DNA of 11,541 nucleotides from Anaerolineae bacterium (GTDB lineage: Bacteria > Chloroflexota > Anaerolineae > JACIWP01), in contig JACIWP010000083.1 of assembly GCA_014360855.1 (NCBI GenBank), forward strand, positions 1-11,541, in the 5' to 3' direction. Below the pieces are notes generated by a model. That model was given only the letters and a program-made list of their open reading frames with translations. It was not told the origin of the DNA and ran no database searches. How positions within the stretch are numbered: position 1 is the first letter of the stretch; the number at the start of each line of letters is the position of its first letter. The position numbers and the translations under genes are program-made. Of this stretch, positions 1 to 6,504 are shown one piece after another.

Positions 1-1329
1 CACATCCAGATAGATGCGCCCCACCTCGTTCCAGCCGGGGCCGGCTATCCCGCCGCCGGCCAGCGCCTGGCCGGTGAGCATCAGCGCGAGCAGGGCGGCG
101 ATGAGCAGGCTGCCGGCGCTCAGCACCTTCAGCGCCTGCGCGGTCTCCCAGCCGCGCCGACGGGATGCCCAGCGGATGGCACGCTCCAGGCCGTGTTGAG
201 CGTAGGCCATGAGGAACGGCAGGAGGGCGGCGCCGGAGTGCAGGAAACTGCCGCGCGGCCCTGGGAAGGTGAAGAGCAGGGTCATGGCCAGATACAGCAG
301 GAGGAGGTAGCTGAGCACCAGGCGCGTCATGTAGGCGTGCCGGCGCTTCCACAGCTCGATGCCGGCAAACGGGGCGAGATACAAGGCCAGCATAGCGCCG
401 ATCAGTGTGAGCGCATTGCGCCAGCCGGCGGAGAGCTTAGAGGTCAGGATACTGCGCCACCCCCACTCGAGATAGGCCGCGAGGGAGAGCTGGGCCTGGG
501 CGCTGAACAGCTCGTCATAACTGCGGAGAAAGAGTGTTCGCGTCCCGGCTGGGTTCCAGAGGGTGCCGGCGGCATGCCAGTTATGCCACAGCCAGGGGAT
601 CAGCGGCAACAGGTAGCCGGCGGCCATGAGGGAAAAGCCGGCCAGCAGGACGCCCGGCTGTTTGCGCAGGGACGAGGAATCTGATCCAGGGAATAGAGCG
701 GTCAGCAGGATGGCGGCGAAAAGCAGGGGCGCATCGGCACGGGTGAGGTGTGCCAGGCCGATGAGCAGGCCGGCCAGGAAGAACCAGCGCGGGCGGCGCG
801 TGACGATCGCTCTCCATCCGCTCAGGAGCGCCAGGCATCCCAGCAGGGCAAAGGGGGTGAAATTATCGGTGGTGGCCCAGAATTTGAGATATGCCGGCGT
901 GAGCAGTGTCAGGGCGGCGCTGAACCAGGCGGTGCGCCGAGGGGATGAGAGGTGCAGGCTGATGAGGTAGGCCAGCGCCGGCAGAAGGCTGGAAAGGATG
1001 ATAAAGGGAAGCTGAGCGGAGCGAAAGCCGACGCCGAACGCGGCGAAGAAAGGCACGATCAGGAACGAGGTCAGCGGCATCCAATATTGGAACGCCGGCA
1101 TAGGGAGCTGAAGGTGCGGGGACAGATAGTTCCAGATGAATGGCTCGGTCAGGCCGCGGCCGGCGGCAATGCGCCATGCATTGACATAATAATAGAAGGC
1201 GTCCATATAGCCCGGGGAGCGGAAGGGCAGGGCGGCGGCGGCCCGAAATATCAGAGATGCCGCGACAATGAGCAGGATGTCTCGCTTCCAGGGGAATGGA
1301 ACGTGGGCCAGGGGGCCTTTATTGTCCAT
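1..1329 (-). CDS. GT-C (GT39/ArnT-like) membrane glycosyltransferase, 3' end beyond window
   Basis: The frame is open from the ATG at 1329 to the left edge, giving 443 residues with no stop, so the C-terminus is missing. The protein is very hydrophobic, with many predicted membrane spans (for example residues 18-36, 104-125, 157-172, 182-195 and 226-246). After the first span comes a periplasmic-type loop, PGYMDAFYYY, with Asp43. This is where GT-C enzymes of the PMT/ArnT type carry their catalytic acidic residue. A later LTRADAP stretch (194-200) and the PWLWHNW segment near 244-250 also resemble this superfamily. Such enzymes move a sugar from a polyprenyl-phosphate carrier to a lipid, glycan or protein outside the membrane; the acceptor here is unknown. 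Its ATG lies inside the end of the preceding gene (11-base overlap), which suggests translational coupling. It would be the third gene of the Dpm1 unit. The superfamily assignment is fairly sure; the substrate is not. Confidence 0.8.
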   Translation of the reverse strand, partial: MDNKGPLAHVPFPWKRDILLIVAASLIFRAAAALPFRSPGYMDAFYYYVNAWRIAAGRGLTEPFIWNYLSPHLQLPMPAFQYWMPLTSFLIVPFFAAFGVGFRSAQLPFIILSSLLPALAYLISLHLSSPRRTAWFSAALTLLTPAYLKFWATTDNFTPFALLGCLALLSGWRAIVTRRPRWFFLAGLLIGLAHLTRADAPLLFAAILLTALFPGSDSSSLRKQPGVLLAGFSLMAAGYLLPLIPWLWHNWHAAGTLWNPAGTRTLFLRSYDELFSAQAQLSLAAYLEWGWRSILTSKLSAGWRNALTLIGAMLALYLAPFAGIELWKRRHAYMTRLVLSYLLLLYLAMTLLFTFPGPRGSFLHSGAALLPFLMAYAQHGLERAIRWASRRRGWETAQALKVLSAGSLLIAALLALMLTGQALAGGGIAGPGWNEVGRIYLDV

Positions 1330-3376
1330 GTGTTGATCCCGTCGCAGGCGGAGCGCCGGCCGGCCGCAGGGCATACAGCTCGTACTCCGGTTCCGCGGCA
1401 AACTCCATGCGCTCCGCGTATTCCTCGAGCAGTACCTTCAGTTCGGACAGCATATACGGTGTCAGCGGGTCGAGGCCAGTGCGCACCACGAAATCAAGGC
1501 CGTGGCGGTACAGCAGGATGTGCGTATAGCCTTCGGAATGCCACTGCTGGGCGGCGTCCCGCGCACTGCCGAATTGGTGTACAGCGTGCGCCCAGTTGTC
1601 GAGGATAGCGTCGGGGTAGGCCGGCAGTGGCGAGTAATAGGTGCGCGGCTCCCAGAGGAACAGCACTCGTGCGCCAGGCGGCAGGCCGGCCAGCTCCTGC
1701 ATGGCGACCCCATGGGCGCCGAGGTTGCGTTCGAGGTACGCACGTTCTGTCTCCCGCCCGACCAGGACCGGCAGAGGGTCAACGGCGGCGGTTTGGGTGG
1801 TCCAGGCAGTGGCATTCAGGAGCATGGAGATCCCCAGCGCGGTGATGGTCAGCCGGCGCGCAGAAAGCGTCCCGGGCATCAACGTATCCAGGCGCTCCAG
1901 GAGAAAGGCCATCACAGGGGCCGCCAGGGTGAGGCAGGGCAGGAGCAGTCGGGTTTGGAAGAGGGCTTGGGACTGGATTACACCGAATGTCCATGCGGCG
2001 GCGAGGACGCCGGCGGACCATAATAGCACGCCGGCCGGCTGGGGCAGTTGCCGGCGCAGGCGCGGGACGATCAGCCAGATGATCAGCGCCGGCAAGAGCA
2101 GTAAATACATCGGCCCGGTCTGGCCGTCGTAATAATTCATGTCGCGAATGCCCAGGGTGGCGGTCCAGGGCAGGATGATGAGCTGGAGCACATCCCATCC
2201 CAGGCCGGATCCCGGTCGGCTGTACCACTCCGCCCGAAAGGCGTCCCACCCTGGGCCGCCGAACAGGAAGGGGTATATCGGATTGCCGGTCAGTATGGCA
2301 TTGCGCATGTACCATGGGGAAGCCGCGAGCAGTGCCGGCAGGACGAAGCGCGTTAGCGCCGCCACAGCGGCTTGCCGCGAGGATTTCCTGGCCAGGAGTT
2401 TCAGGATGACGTAGGTGCCCAGGCCGGCCGCGCCGATCAGTGCCGTATATTTCACGCCCAGGGCAAACCCGGCCAGGGCGCCGGCCAGCACTATCCAGCG
2501 TGGGTCATCGGACCTGTCCCATTCCGCGAGGGCCAGTGCGGCAACTGCCAGGTAAAACGCTTGGGCCATGTCCGTGTAGGCCCAAGTGCTCAGCACGAAC
2601 ACCATGGGCATGGAAGCCCAGACCGCCACGCCCAGCCACGCGGCGCGGCCGGCTGTCAGCCGGCGCGTCAGGGCATAGACCGCGCCGGCGGTGCCGAGGG
2701 CGAACACGGCGTGCAGGGGCGCCGCAGCGCGGTCGCCGGCAACCGCCATGCACCAGGTGAACAGCGATTCCGTCAGGCTGGGATACAGGAAATGCGGGAC
2801 GCCGGCGGGGGCCGGCCAGCTCCCCCTGGCCAGTGCGTTTGCCGGCACCACTAGGTGGTAGAACAGGCTGTCCCACCCCCAGGGAGGGGCCAGGGCCACG
2901 AGCAGGGTGAGGCCGGCCATCCAGAAGAGGTATGCCGCCAACCACCATGGCGGGAGGGACAGTTCTGCCAGGCGCGGCCGCTTGGGGCGATGGCGGATCA
3001 GCTCTGCCAGGCAGAGGGCCAGGCCGGCGGCAAACAGCGCCTGGAGCAGGGTCTGTTGCAGGAGACCTGCGGCGCCAAGCAGGAATATCAGGACGGCCAG
3101 GATGCCGCTTCCAATGCCCAGACCATAGAGGGCCTGTTCCAGTCGGGAATTCGCTTGAAGGCCTATTGCGGAGAGGATGCGCTGGCCGAGGAGTGTCGCG
3201 CACAGGGCGATGATGGCCGGCACCAACGCGCTCCAGAATGTGCGGGCCAGCGCGGCGCCGGTGGCCGGGGTGAAGGGCTTCTGCACAGCGTATAGAGAGG
3301 CCAGGACGAAGGCCATCCAGACGAGAAACACCACCATGCCTATGGCGGTGACGAGCCGGCGAGGAAAGGCTTTCAT
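1319..3376 (-). CDS. GT-C (PMT/GT39-like) integral membrane glycosyltransferase, 685 aa
   Basis: This is a complete 685-residue polytopic membrane protein. The first span is at about residues 8-30, followed by spans near 48-68, 84-105, 108-126 and 144-164, and many more through about 510. The loop after the fifth span reads PPWGWDSLFYHLVVP, with Asp169 in the position of the catalytic acid of GT-C enzymes. YPSLTESLFTW (198-208) and GFALGVKYTAL (303-313) are also typical of this family in Chloroflexota-type genomes. The C-terminal 150 residues are soluble. The likely reaction is transfer of a sugar from polyprenyl phosphate to an extracytoplasmic acceptor. In-frame TAG six bases before the ATG fixes this start, and the Shine-Dalgarno is weak (GGGA about 8 bases upstream). 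It lies 80 bases after the Dpm1-like gene, which could make its donor, and overlaps the next membrane glycosyltransferase by 11 bases. The exact sugar and acceptor cannot be read from sequence. Confidence 0.85.
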   Translation of the reverse strand: MKAFPRRLVTAIGMVVFLVWMAFVLASLYAVQKPFTPATGAALARTFWSALVPAIIALCATLLGQRILSAIGLQANSRLEQALYGLGIGSGILAVLIFLLGAAGLLQQTLLQALFAAGLALCLAELIRHRPKRPRLAELSLPPWWLAAYLFWMAGLTLLVALAPPWGWDSLFYHLVVPANALARGSWPAPAGVPHFLYPSLTESLFTWCMAVAGDRAAAPLHAVFALGTAGAVYALTRRLTAGRAAWLGVAVWASMPMVFVLSTWAYTDMAQAFYLAVAALALAEWDRSDDPRWIVLAGALAGFALGVKYTALIGAAGLGTYVILKLLARKSSRQAAVAALTRFVLPALLAASPWYMRNAILTGNPIYPFLFGGPGWDAFRAEWYSRPGSGLGWDVLQLIILPWTATLGIRDMNYYDGQTGPMYLLLLPALIIWLIVPRLRRQLPQPAGVLLWSAGVLAAAWTFGVIQSQALFQTRLLLPCLTLAAPVMAFLLERLDTLMPGTLSARRLTITALGISMLLNATAWTTQTAAVDPLPVLVGRETERAYLERNLGAHGVAMQELAGLPPGARVLFLWEPRTYYSPLPAYPDAILDNWAHAVHQFGSARDAAQQWHSEGYTHILLYRHGLDFVVRTGLDPLTPYMLSELKVLLEEYAERMEFAAEPEYELYALRPAGAPPATGSTHGQ

Positions 3377-3456
3377 GTCCTATTTCCCACTTGCACGCTG
3401 CGGTCAGGGGTATGGCCGACGGTTGCTCCGGGCCTCTCCTGAACCATGTGTCATGC

Positions 3457-4203
3457 TCACCGAGTGGACCCCCGCGCAGCCGGCCGCCGCCATATCCGGC
3501 TCAGACGGTCCAGCGCCAGCCGGAAGACCGTCAGCATCGCTTTGTAGATTTCTTCACGGCTGATCTTGGACTGGCCTCGCTGGCGGTCTTCGAAGATGAT
3601 GGGGATTTCTCCGACGCGGAAGCCGGCCTGCTGACATCTATAGAGCATTTCGACCAGGAAGGAGTATCCGTTCGAGCGGATATTGTCCAGTGGTATGGAT
3701 TCCAGGACATGCCGGCGGTAGGCGCGAAAGCCGGCCGTGCAGTCATGGGCGCGCAGTCCCAGCGAGAGGCGCGCCACCATATTGGCGCCGGCGCTGAGGA
3801 ACTGCCGATCTAATCCCCAGTGCCGCGTGCCGCCGCCAGGGACATAGCGCGAGCCGATGACGATATCGCACGGCATGGCCAGCTTTTCCAGCATGGCGGG
3901 GATATAGCGAGGATGGTGGGAGAAATCGGCGTCCATGGTGATGATGACATCGGCGCCCAGGTCCATAGCGCGGCGGAAGCCAGCGACATAAGCTCGTCCC
4001 AGCCCCTGCTTGCCGGGTCGGTGCACCACCACGACGCGTGGGTCCCTCTCTGCCAGCTCGTCCGCCAGCTCGCCCGTTCCATCGGGCGAGTTGTCGTCCA
4101 CGACGATGAGATGGTCCACCTGTTCCAGCGCCAGGATCTCGCCGGCCAGCGGCGGCAGGTTCTCGCGCTCGTTATATGTCGGGATAATGACAGCCACACG
4201 CAT
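3457..4203 (-). CDS. Polyprenol-phosphate mannose synthase (Dpm1-like, GT2 family), 248 aa
   Basis: This is a family 2 glycosyltransferase that loads a sugar, normally mannose from GDP-mannose, onto polyprenyl phosphate at the inner face of the membrane. Diagnostic segments are VIIPTYNERENL (5-16), VVDDNSPDGT (34-43), the metal-binding DAD at 91-93 followed by FSHHP, GSRYVPGG (117-124), DCTAGFRAY (154-162), and FEDRQRGQSKIS (205-216). Together these are characteristic of Dpm1-type synthases rather than GT2 enzymes in general. At 248 residues it is the short, soluble form without C-terminal membrane spans. A TAG codon sits directly before the ATG, so no longer start is possible in frame. The Shine-Dalgarno is poor. 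It is the first gene of a unit with two GT-C membrane enzymes, the class that consumes polyprenyl-phosphate sugars. The donor sugar could be glucose or another hexose instead of mannose. Confidence 0.9.
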   Translation of the reverse strand: MRVAVIIPTYNERENLPPLAGEILALEQVDHLIVVDDNSPDGTGELADELAERDPRVVVVHRPGKQGLGRAYVAGFRRAMDLGADVIITMDADFSHHPRYIPAMLEKLAMPCDIVIGSRYVPGGGTRHWGLDRQFLSAGANMVARLSLGLRAHDCTAGFRAYRRHVLESIPLDNIRSNGYSFLVEMLYRCQQAGFRVGEIPIIFEDRQRGQSKISREEIYKAMLTVFRLALDRLSRIWRRPAARGSTR

Positions 4204-4239
4204 CTAGGATGAGCACCTTTTCGGGCAAAGGGTACATGT

Positions 4240-4265
4240 CGGCTGGGAGGCCGGCATTTCAGCCG
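4240..4265 (-). promoter_or_regulatory. Inverted repeat at the 5' end of the dpm1-like leader
   Basis: Perfect 6-base arms, CGGCTG and CAGCCG, enclose a 14-base loop that itself contains GCCGGC. The repeat begins at about the predicted transcription start (around 4261) of the glycosyltransferase unit. It has no T-tract, so it is not an obvious terminator. It may be a 5' mRNA hairpin or an operator; the evidence is structural only. Confidence 0.35.
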
Positions 4266-4267
4266 CT

Positions 4268-4296
4268 ATTGTAAACGCGGCGGGGGGAAAAGGCAA
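4268..4296 (-). promoter_or_regulatory. Sigma-70-type promoter for the dpm1-like/GT-C unit
   Basis: On the minus strand, TTGCCT (4296-4291) is followed after 17 bases by TACAAT (4273-4268). Transcription would start near 4261, leaving a leader of about 58 bases before the Dpm1-like ATG. The -35 lies only 18 bases past the stop of the four-cysteine gene. No terminator was seen between them, so read-through from upstream is also possible. Confidence 0.6.
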
Positions 4297-4314
4297 AGAT
4301 TGGGGAGCGGGTCA

Positions 4315-4767
4315 TCAGGAGCCTTTGCCGAAGAGGCGCGTGAGCCAGTCGCGGAGCCGGCGGGCAGGGCCGGCCTGAGGGGTTTCGGCCCGCCGGCTGA
4401 GCGCCCGAGTGAAAATCTCGCACTCTTGATAATGGTCCGTCAGGCACAGGCGCTCCTGGTATGAGATGGTGATGGCGCGGGGTCGTGGGCCGGCGTAACA
4501 GCGGTGCCCTTCGTCCGCGCCCAAGTAGCGAATGTCCGGGTCTTGCAACAGTCCCAGAAAGGGGCAGGCATGCAAAGCCGCCAGGGCCTGGGCGCGCTGG
4601 ATGGGGTCCGACGGGAGCGGTTGGGGGGGCGCCGGCGGCTCGATCGTGTCCAGATGCGGCGCACCGGTTTCCTGGCGAGCGGCTTCGATGAGCGGCTCCA
4701 TCCCTTCGAATGGGTTTTTCCCAAGCCCACGGTGCTCGGGATGCGGTTTGCCGGCGTCAGTGCTCAT
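4315..4767 (-). CDS. Four-cysteine protein coupled to ParA, function unknown, 150 aa
   Basis: This is a 150-residue protein in three parts. The first 60 residues are polar and Pro-rich (a run of prolines at 44-55). A compact block at 66-119 holds the only four cysteines: C68 (ACPFLGLLQDPD), C90 (GHRCYAGPRP), C108 (QERLCLTDHYQ) and C116 (ECEIF). I recognise this 'CPFLGL..D....C......i...hQ..CL...y..C' pattern from unannotated actinobacterial and Chloroflexota proteins. It could hold zinc or an iron-sulfur cluster, or form disulfides. The C-terminus (136-148) has L138, W141, L142, L145 and F146 on one helical face and Arg/Lys on the other, as in amphipathic membrane-anchoring helices. The ATG overlaps the parA stop (ATGAGCACTGA), so the two are probably translated together. 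That suggests a ParA partner or cargo adaptor, but this is inference. There is no signal peptide and no similarity to ParB that I can see. Confidence 0.8.
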   Translation of the reverse strand: MSTDAGKPHPEHRGLGKNPFEGMEPLIEAARQETGAPHLDTIEPPAPPQPLPSDPIQRAQALAALHACPFLGLLQDPDIRYLGADEGHRCYAGPRPRAITISYQERLCLTDHYQECEIFTRALSRRAETPQAGPARRLRDWLTRLFGKGS

Positions 4768-5512
4768 TTCGGATAACCCTCTCCGCGAGTTCGGCGAAAT
4801 CCTGGCTTCCGGGTCCCTTGGGATCGTACTCGAAGATGGTCTGCTGGTGGCCGGGTGCCTCTGAAAGTCGGACGGTAGCGCGGATGGGATTGCTGACGAT
4901 GCCGGGGAAGTATTCCTCCAGCATGCGCAGGGTTTGATGCGATTTGGCATGGCGCACATCGTAAAATGACGGGATGACCAGGGAGATGCGCGCGGTGTGG
5001 GAGGAGAACAGCCGGCGTGCCCGCAGGATTTCGATGATGACCTCTCGCGCGCCGACCAGCGCCAGGAATTCCATGGAGATAGGGATGAACACTTCTTTGG
5101 AAAAGTACAGCGCGGCCTCTGCCAGGAAGTTGATGGAGGGCGCGCAGTCGAGGAAGATGAAATCGTAGCCGGCGCTGGTGATGCCCCGCAGTCGGCTTTC
5201 CAGGATGCTCGGGTTGGCGTGATGCTGAATGAGCGTCTCCTGGGCGTCAGCCAGCCGGCGGTCCGACGGCAGGACGTCGAAGCGCGTGCGGGCACGCTGA
5301 ACGGCATCCGGCCATTCAGCCTGGCCGAGGAGCACTTCTGCCATGGTCAGTGGGGTAGGGACCCCCAGCCATTTGGCCAGACTGCCCTGATGGTCCAGGT
5401 CTATGGCCAGCACCCGAAACCCGCGCAGGGCCAGCGCCATGCCCAGATTCACGACCGTGGTTGTCTTACCCGTGCCGCCCTTGAAATTTAATACGCTGAT
5501 GATGCGCGTCAT
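4757..5512 (-). CDS. ParA/Soj-family P-loop ATPase (orphan), 251 aa
   Basis: This is a deviant-Walker ATPase of the ParA/MinD superfamily. It has the Walker A motif KGGTGKTT at 11-18 with the signature Lys11. The A' region AIDLDHQGSL (36-45) has His where ParA proteins usually have Pro in D-P-Q-G. Walker B is FIFLDCAP (118-125) with Asp122. The length matches Soj-type ParA (about 250 residues), with no N-terminal DNA-binding extension. ParA proteins form ATP-dependent dimers that position DNA or protein cargo on the nucleoid or membrane. No parB or parS-like site is next to it, and the next gene is the four-cysteine protein. This looks like a cargo-positioning ParA rather than the chromosome-segregation one. 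It starts 9 bases after the cupin stop, with GGGA as a modest Shine-Dalgarno, and is probably expressed from the promoter near 6460. The family call is firm; the cargo is unknown. Confidence 0.93.
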   Translation of the reverse strand: MTRIISVLNFKGGTGKTTTVVNLGMALALRGFRVLAIDLDHQGSLAKWLGVPTPLTMAEVLLGQAEWPDAVQRARTRFDVLPSDRRLADAQETLIQHHANPSILESRLRGITSAGYDFIFLDCAPSINFLAEAALYFSKEVFIPISMEFLALVGAREVIIEILRARRLFSSHTARISLVIPSFYDVRHAKSHQTLRMLEEYFPGIVSNPIRATVRLSEAPGHQQTIFEYDPKGPGSQDFAELAERVIRNEH

Positions 5513-5521
5513 ACTTCCCTG

Positions 5522-5842
5522 TTAACAGTAGTCCTCACGAATAGGCGACCAACCGTCGAGCACCAGCGAAGGTTCCAGGGCGACGGCGCGATGGCGGACG
5601 TTCGAGGGGATGGCGGCGCCGTCGCCGGCGCGCAGTACCCGCGTCTCATTGTCCAAGGTGAATTCCAGCGCTCCCTGGATCACATAGGTGATCTGCTCAT
5701 GGGGGTGAGAGTGTTCCGGCACCACCGCGCCGGCCTCAAACTCGAAGAAGGTGAGCATGACGTGGTTCAGCCAAACGGCCCGGCGGGTGACGCCCGGAGC
5801 GGCCTGCACGGCAGGGAGTTCAGCGGTGTGGAAAAACGGCAT
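5522..5842 (-). CDS. Small single-domain cupin protein, 106 aa
   Basis: This is a 106-residue single-domain cupin. Motif 1 is EHSHPHEQITYVIQGALEF (43-61), with H44, H46 and Gln50 or Glu49 as likely metal ligands. Motif 2 is GDGAAIPSNVRHRA (73-86), with the fourth ligand H84. These ligands normally bind Fe, Mn, Ni or Zn in a beta-barrel. The family includes small dioxygenases, isomerases and sensors, so no reaction can be assigned. It ends in WSPIREDYC, close to the common 'SPpREDf' ending of this subgroup. The start is supported by an ideal Shine-Dalgarno, AGGAGG at 5854-5849, six bases from the ATG. It lies 18 bases after the alkyltransferase gene and 9 bases before parA, so it is internal to one transcription unit. 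Confidence 0.9.
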   Translation of the reverse strand: MPFFHTAELPAVQAAPGVTRRAVWLNHVMLTFFEFEAGAVVPEHSHPHEQITYVIQGALEFTLDNETRVLRAGDGAAIPSNVRHRAVALEPSLVLDGWSPIREDYC

Positions 5843-5860
5843 GATGTTCCTCCTGTGCGT

Positions 5861-6382
5861 TCATTCGATCGGGCAAGAAGCCGGCTCTCGATGTGCCGCT
5901 TCGTGCTGGAGAAGCCACTGCTTGATATCCAGCCCGCCGCCGTAGCCGCCCAGCCCATTGTCGGAGCGCAGGACGCGGTGGCAGGGTATCACGATGGGGA
6001 TCGGGTTCATGGCCATCGTCATCCCCACCGCGCGAAAGGCCTTGGGCCTGCCGACGGCACGCGCCAGGTCCGCATAGGAGCGAGTTTCCCCATACGGGAT
6101 GCGGAGACAGGCGATGAGCACATCCCGCTGGAATGGGGTGACCTGCTCCAGGTCCACCACCAGGTCGAAGTGCCGGCGCTGGCCGGCAAAATACTCCTGA
6201 AGCTGACGCTTTACCTCTTCTGTGGCAGGGGGAGAATGCACCGGCTCTTGTCCACAGGTTTTCCGCAGGATATTGACAAACCGCGCTTCGTCGGTTCGCA
6301 GTTCGACGCGACAGAGGCCGTTGGGGGAGACGGCGATCCCCAGCCGGCCGATCGGCGTATCGAGGAAATCATACGCGATCAT
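5861..6382 (-). CDS. ogt: Methylated-DNA--protein-cysteine methyltransferase (Ogt/MGMT), 173 aa
   Basis: This is a suicide DNA-repair protein that moves alkyl groups from O6-alkylguanine (and O4-alkylthymine) onto its own cysteine. The active site IPCHRV is at 132-137 with Cys134. It is preceded by RAVGMTMAMNPIPIV (117-131), which carries the conserved Arg117 and Asn126, and by PYGETRSYADLA (96-107) of the helix-turn-helix. GLGGYGGGLDIKQWLLQHE (143-161) is the usual C-terminal segment. At 173 residues it is of ordinary ogt length. The frame continues upstream to an ATG at 6433, but that start has no Shine-Dalgarno and lies only a few bases from the predicted transcription start. The ATG at 6382 has AGGAG six bases upstream, so I prefer it. 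It is the first gene of the unit with the cupin, ParA and four-cysteine genes. I see no Ada-type binding site. Confidence 0.93.
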   Translation of the reverse strand: MIAYDFLDTPIGRLGIAVSPNGLCRVELRTDEARFVNILRKTCGQEPVHSPPATEEVKRQLQEYFAGQRRHFDLVVDLEQVTPFQRDVLIACLRIPYGETRSYADLARAVGRPKAFRAVGMTMAMNPIPIVIPCHRVLRSDNGLGGYGGGLDIKQWLLQHEAAHREPASCPIE

Positions 6383-6388
6383 TTCCCG

Positions 6389-6393
6389 CTCCT
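6389..6393 (-). promoter_or_regulatory. Shine-Dalgarno that decides the ogt start
   Basis: On the minus strand AGGAG lies six bases before the ATG at 6382. The upstream in-frame ATG at 6433 lacks any comparable site, so this favours the 173-residue product over the 190-residue one. Confidence 0.75.
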
Positions 6394-6446
6394 GCGGTGC
6401 AGTGGTGAGGTGGAGAAGAAACAGTGCCTGCATGATTCATTATCAA

Positions 6447-6474
6447 ACTATACCGCAAATCCCCCGTTCGTCAA
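6447..6474 (-). promoter_or_regulatory. Sigma-70-type promoter for the ogt-cupin-parA unit
   Basis: On the minus strand TTGACG (6474-6469) is followed after 16 bases by TATAGT (6452-6447), which puts the start near 6440. The leader to the preferred ogt start would be about 58 bases. No other convincing promoter was seen within the unit, so it probably drives all four genes. Confidence 0.7.
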
Positions 6475-6504
6475 GTCATGCCGGCAGGGGACAGTTCCTC
6501 GTTT

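Noticed and set aside
193..1608. Plus-strand open frames opposite the two membrane glycosyltransferases
   Set aside because: Their translations are Gly/Gln/Arg-rich antisense of hydrophobic proteins, without ribosome-binding sites or domains. The minus-strand frames show clear membrane-protein patterns.
4768..5307. A longer N-terminus for the four-cysteine protein
   Set aside because: The same frame stays open upstream but only as an alternate frame of parA, with a Ser/Arg/Pro-rich translation. The ATG at 4767, overlapping the parA stop, is the credible start.
6383..6433. The 17-residue N-terminal extension of Ogt from the ATG at 6433
   Set aside because: That ATG has no Shine-Dalgarno and lies about seven bases from the predicted transcription start, while the ATG at 6382 has AGGAG at ideal spacing.
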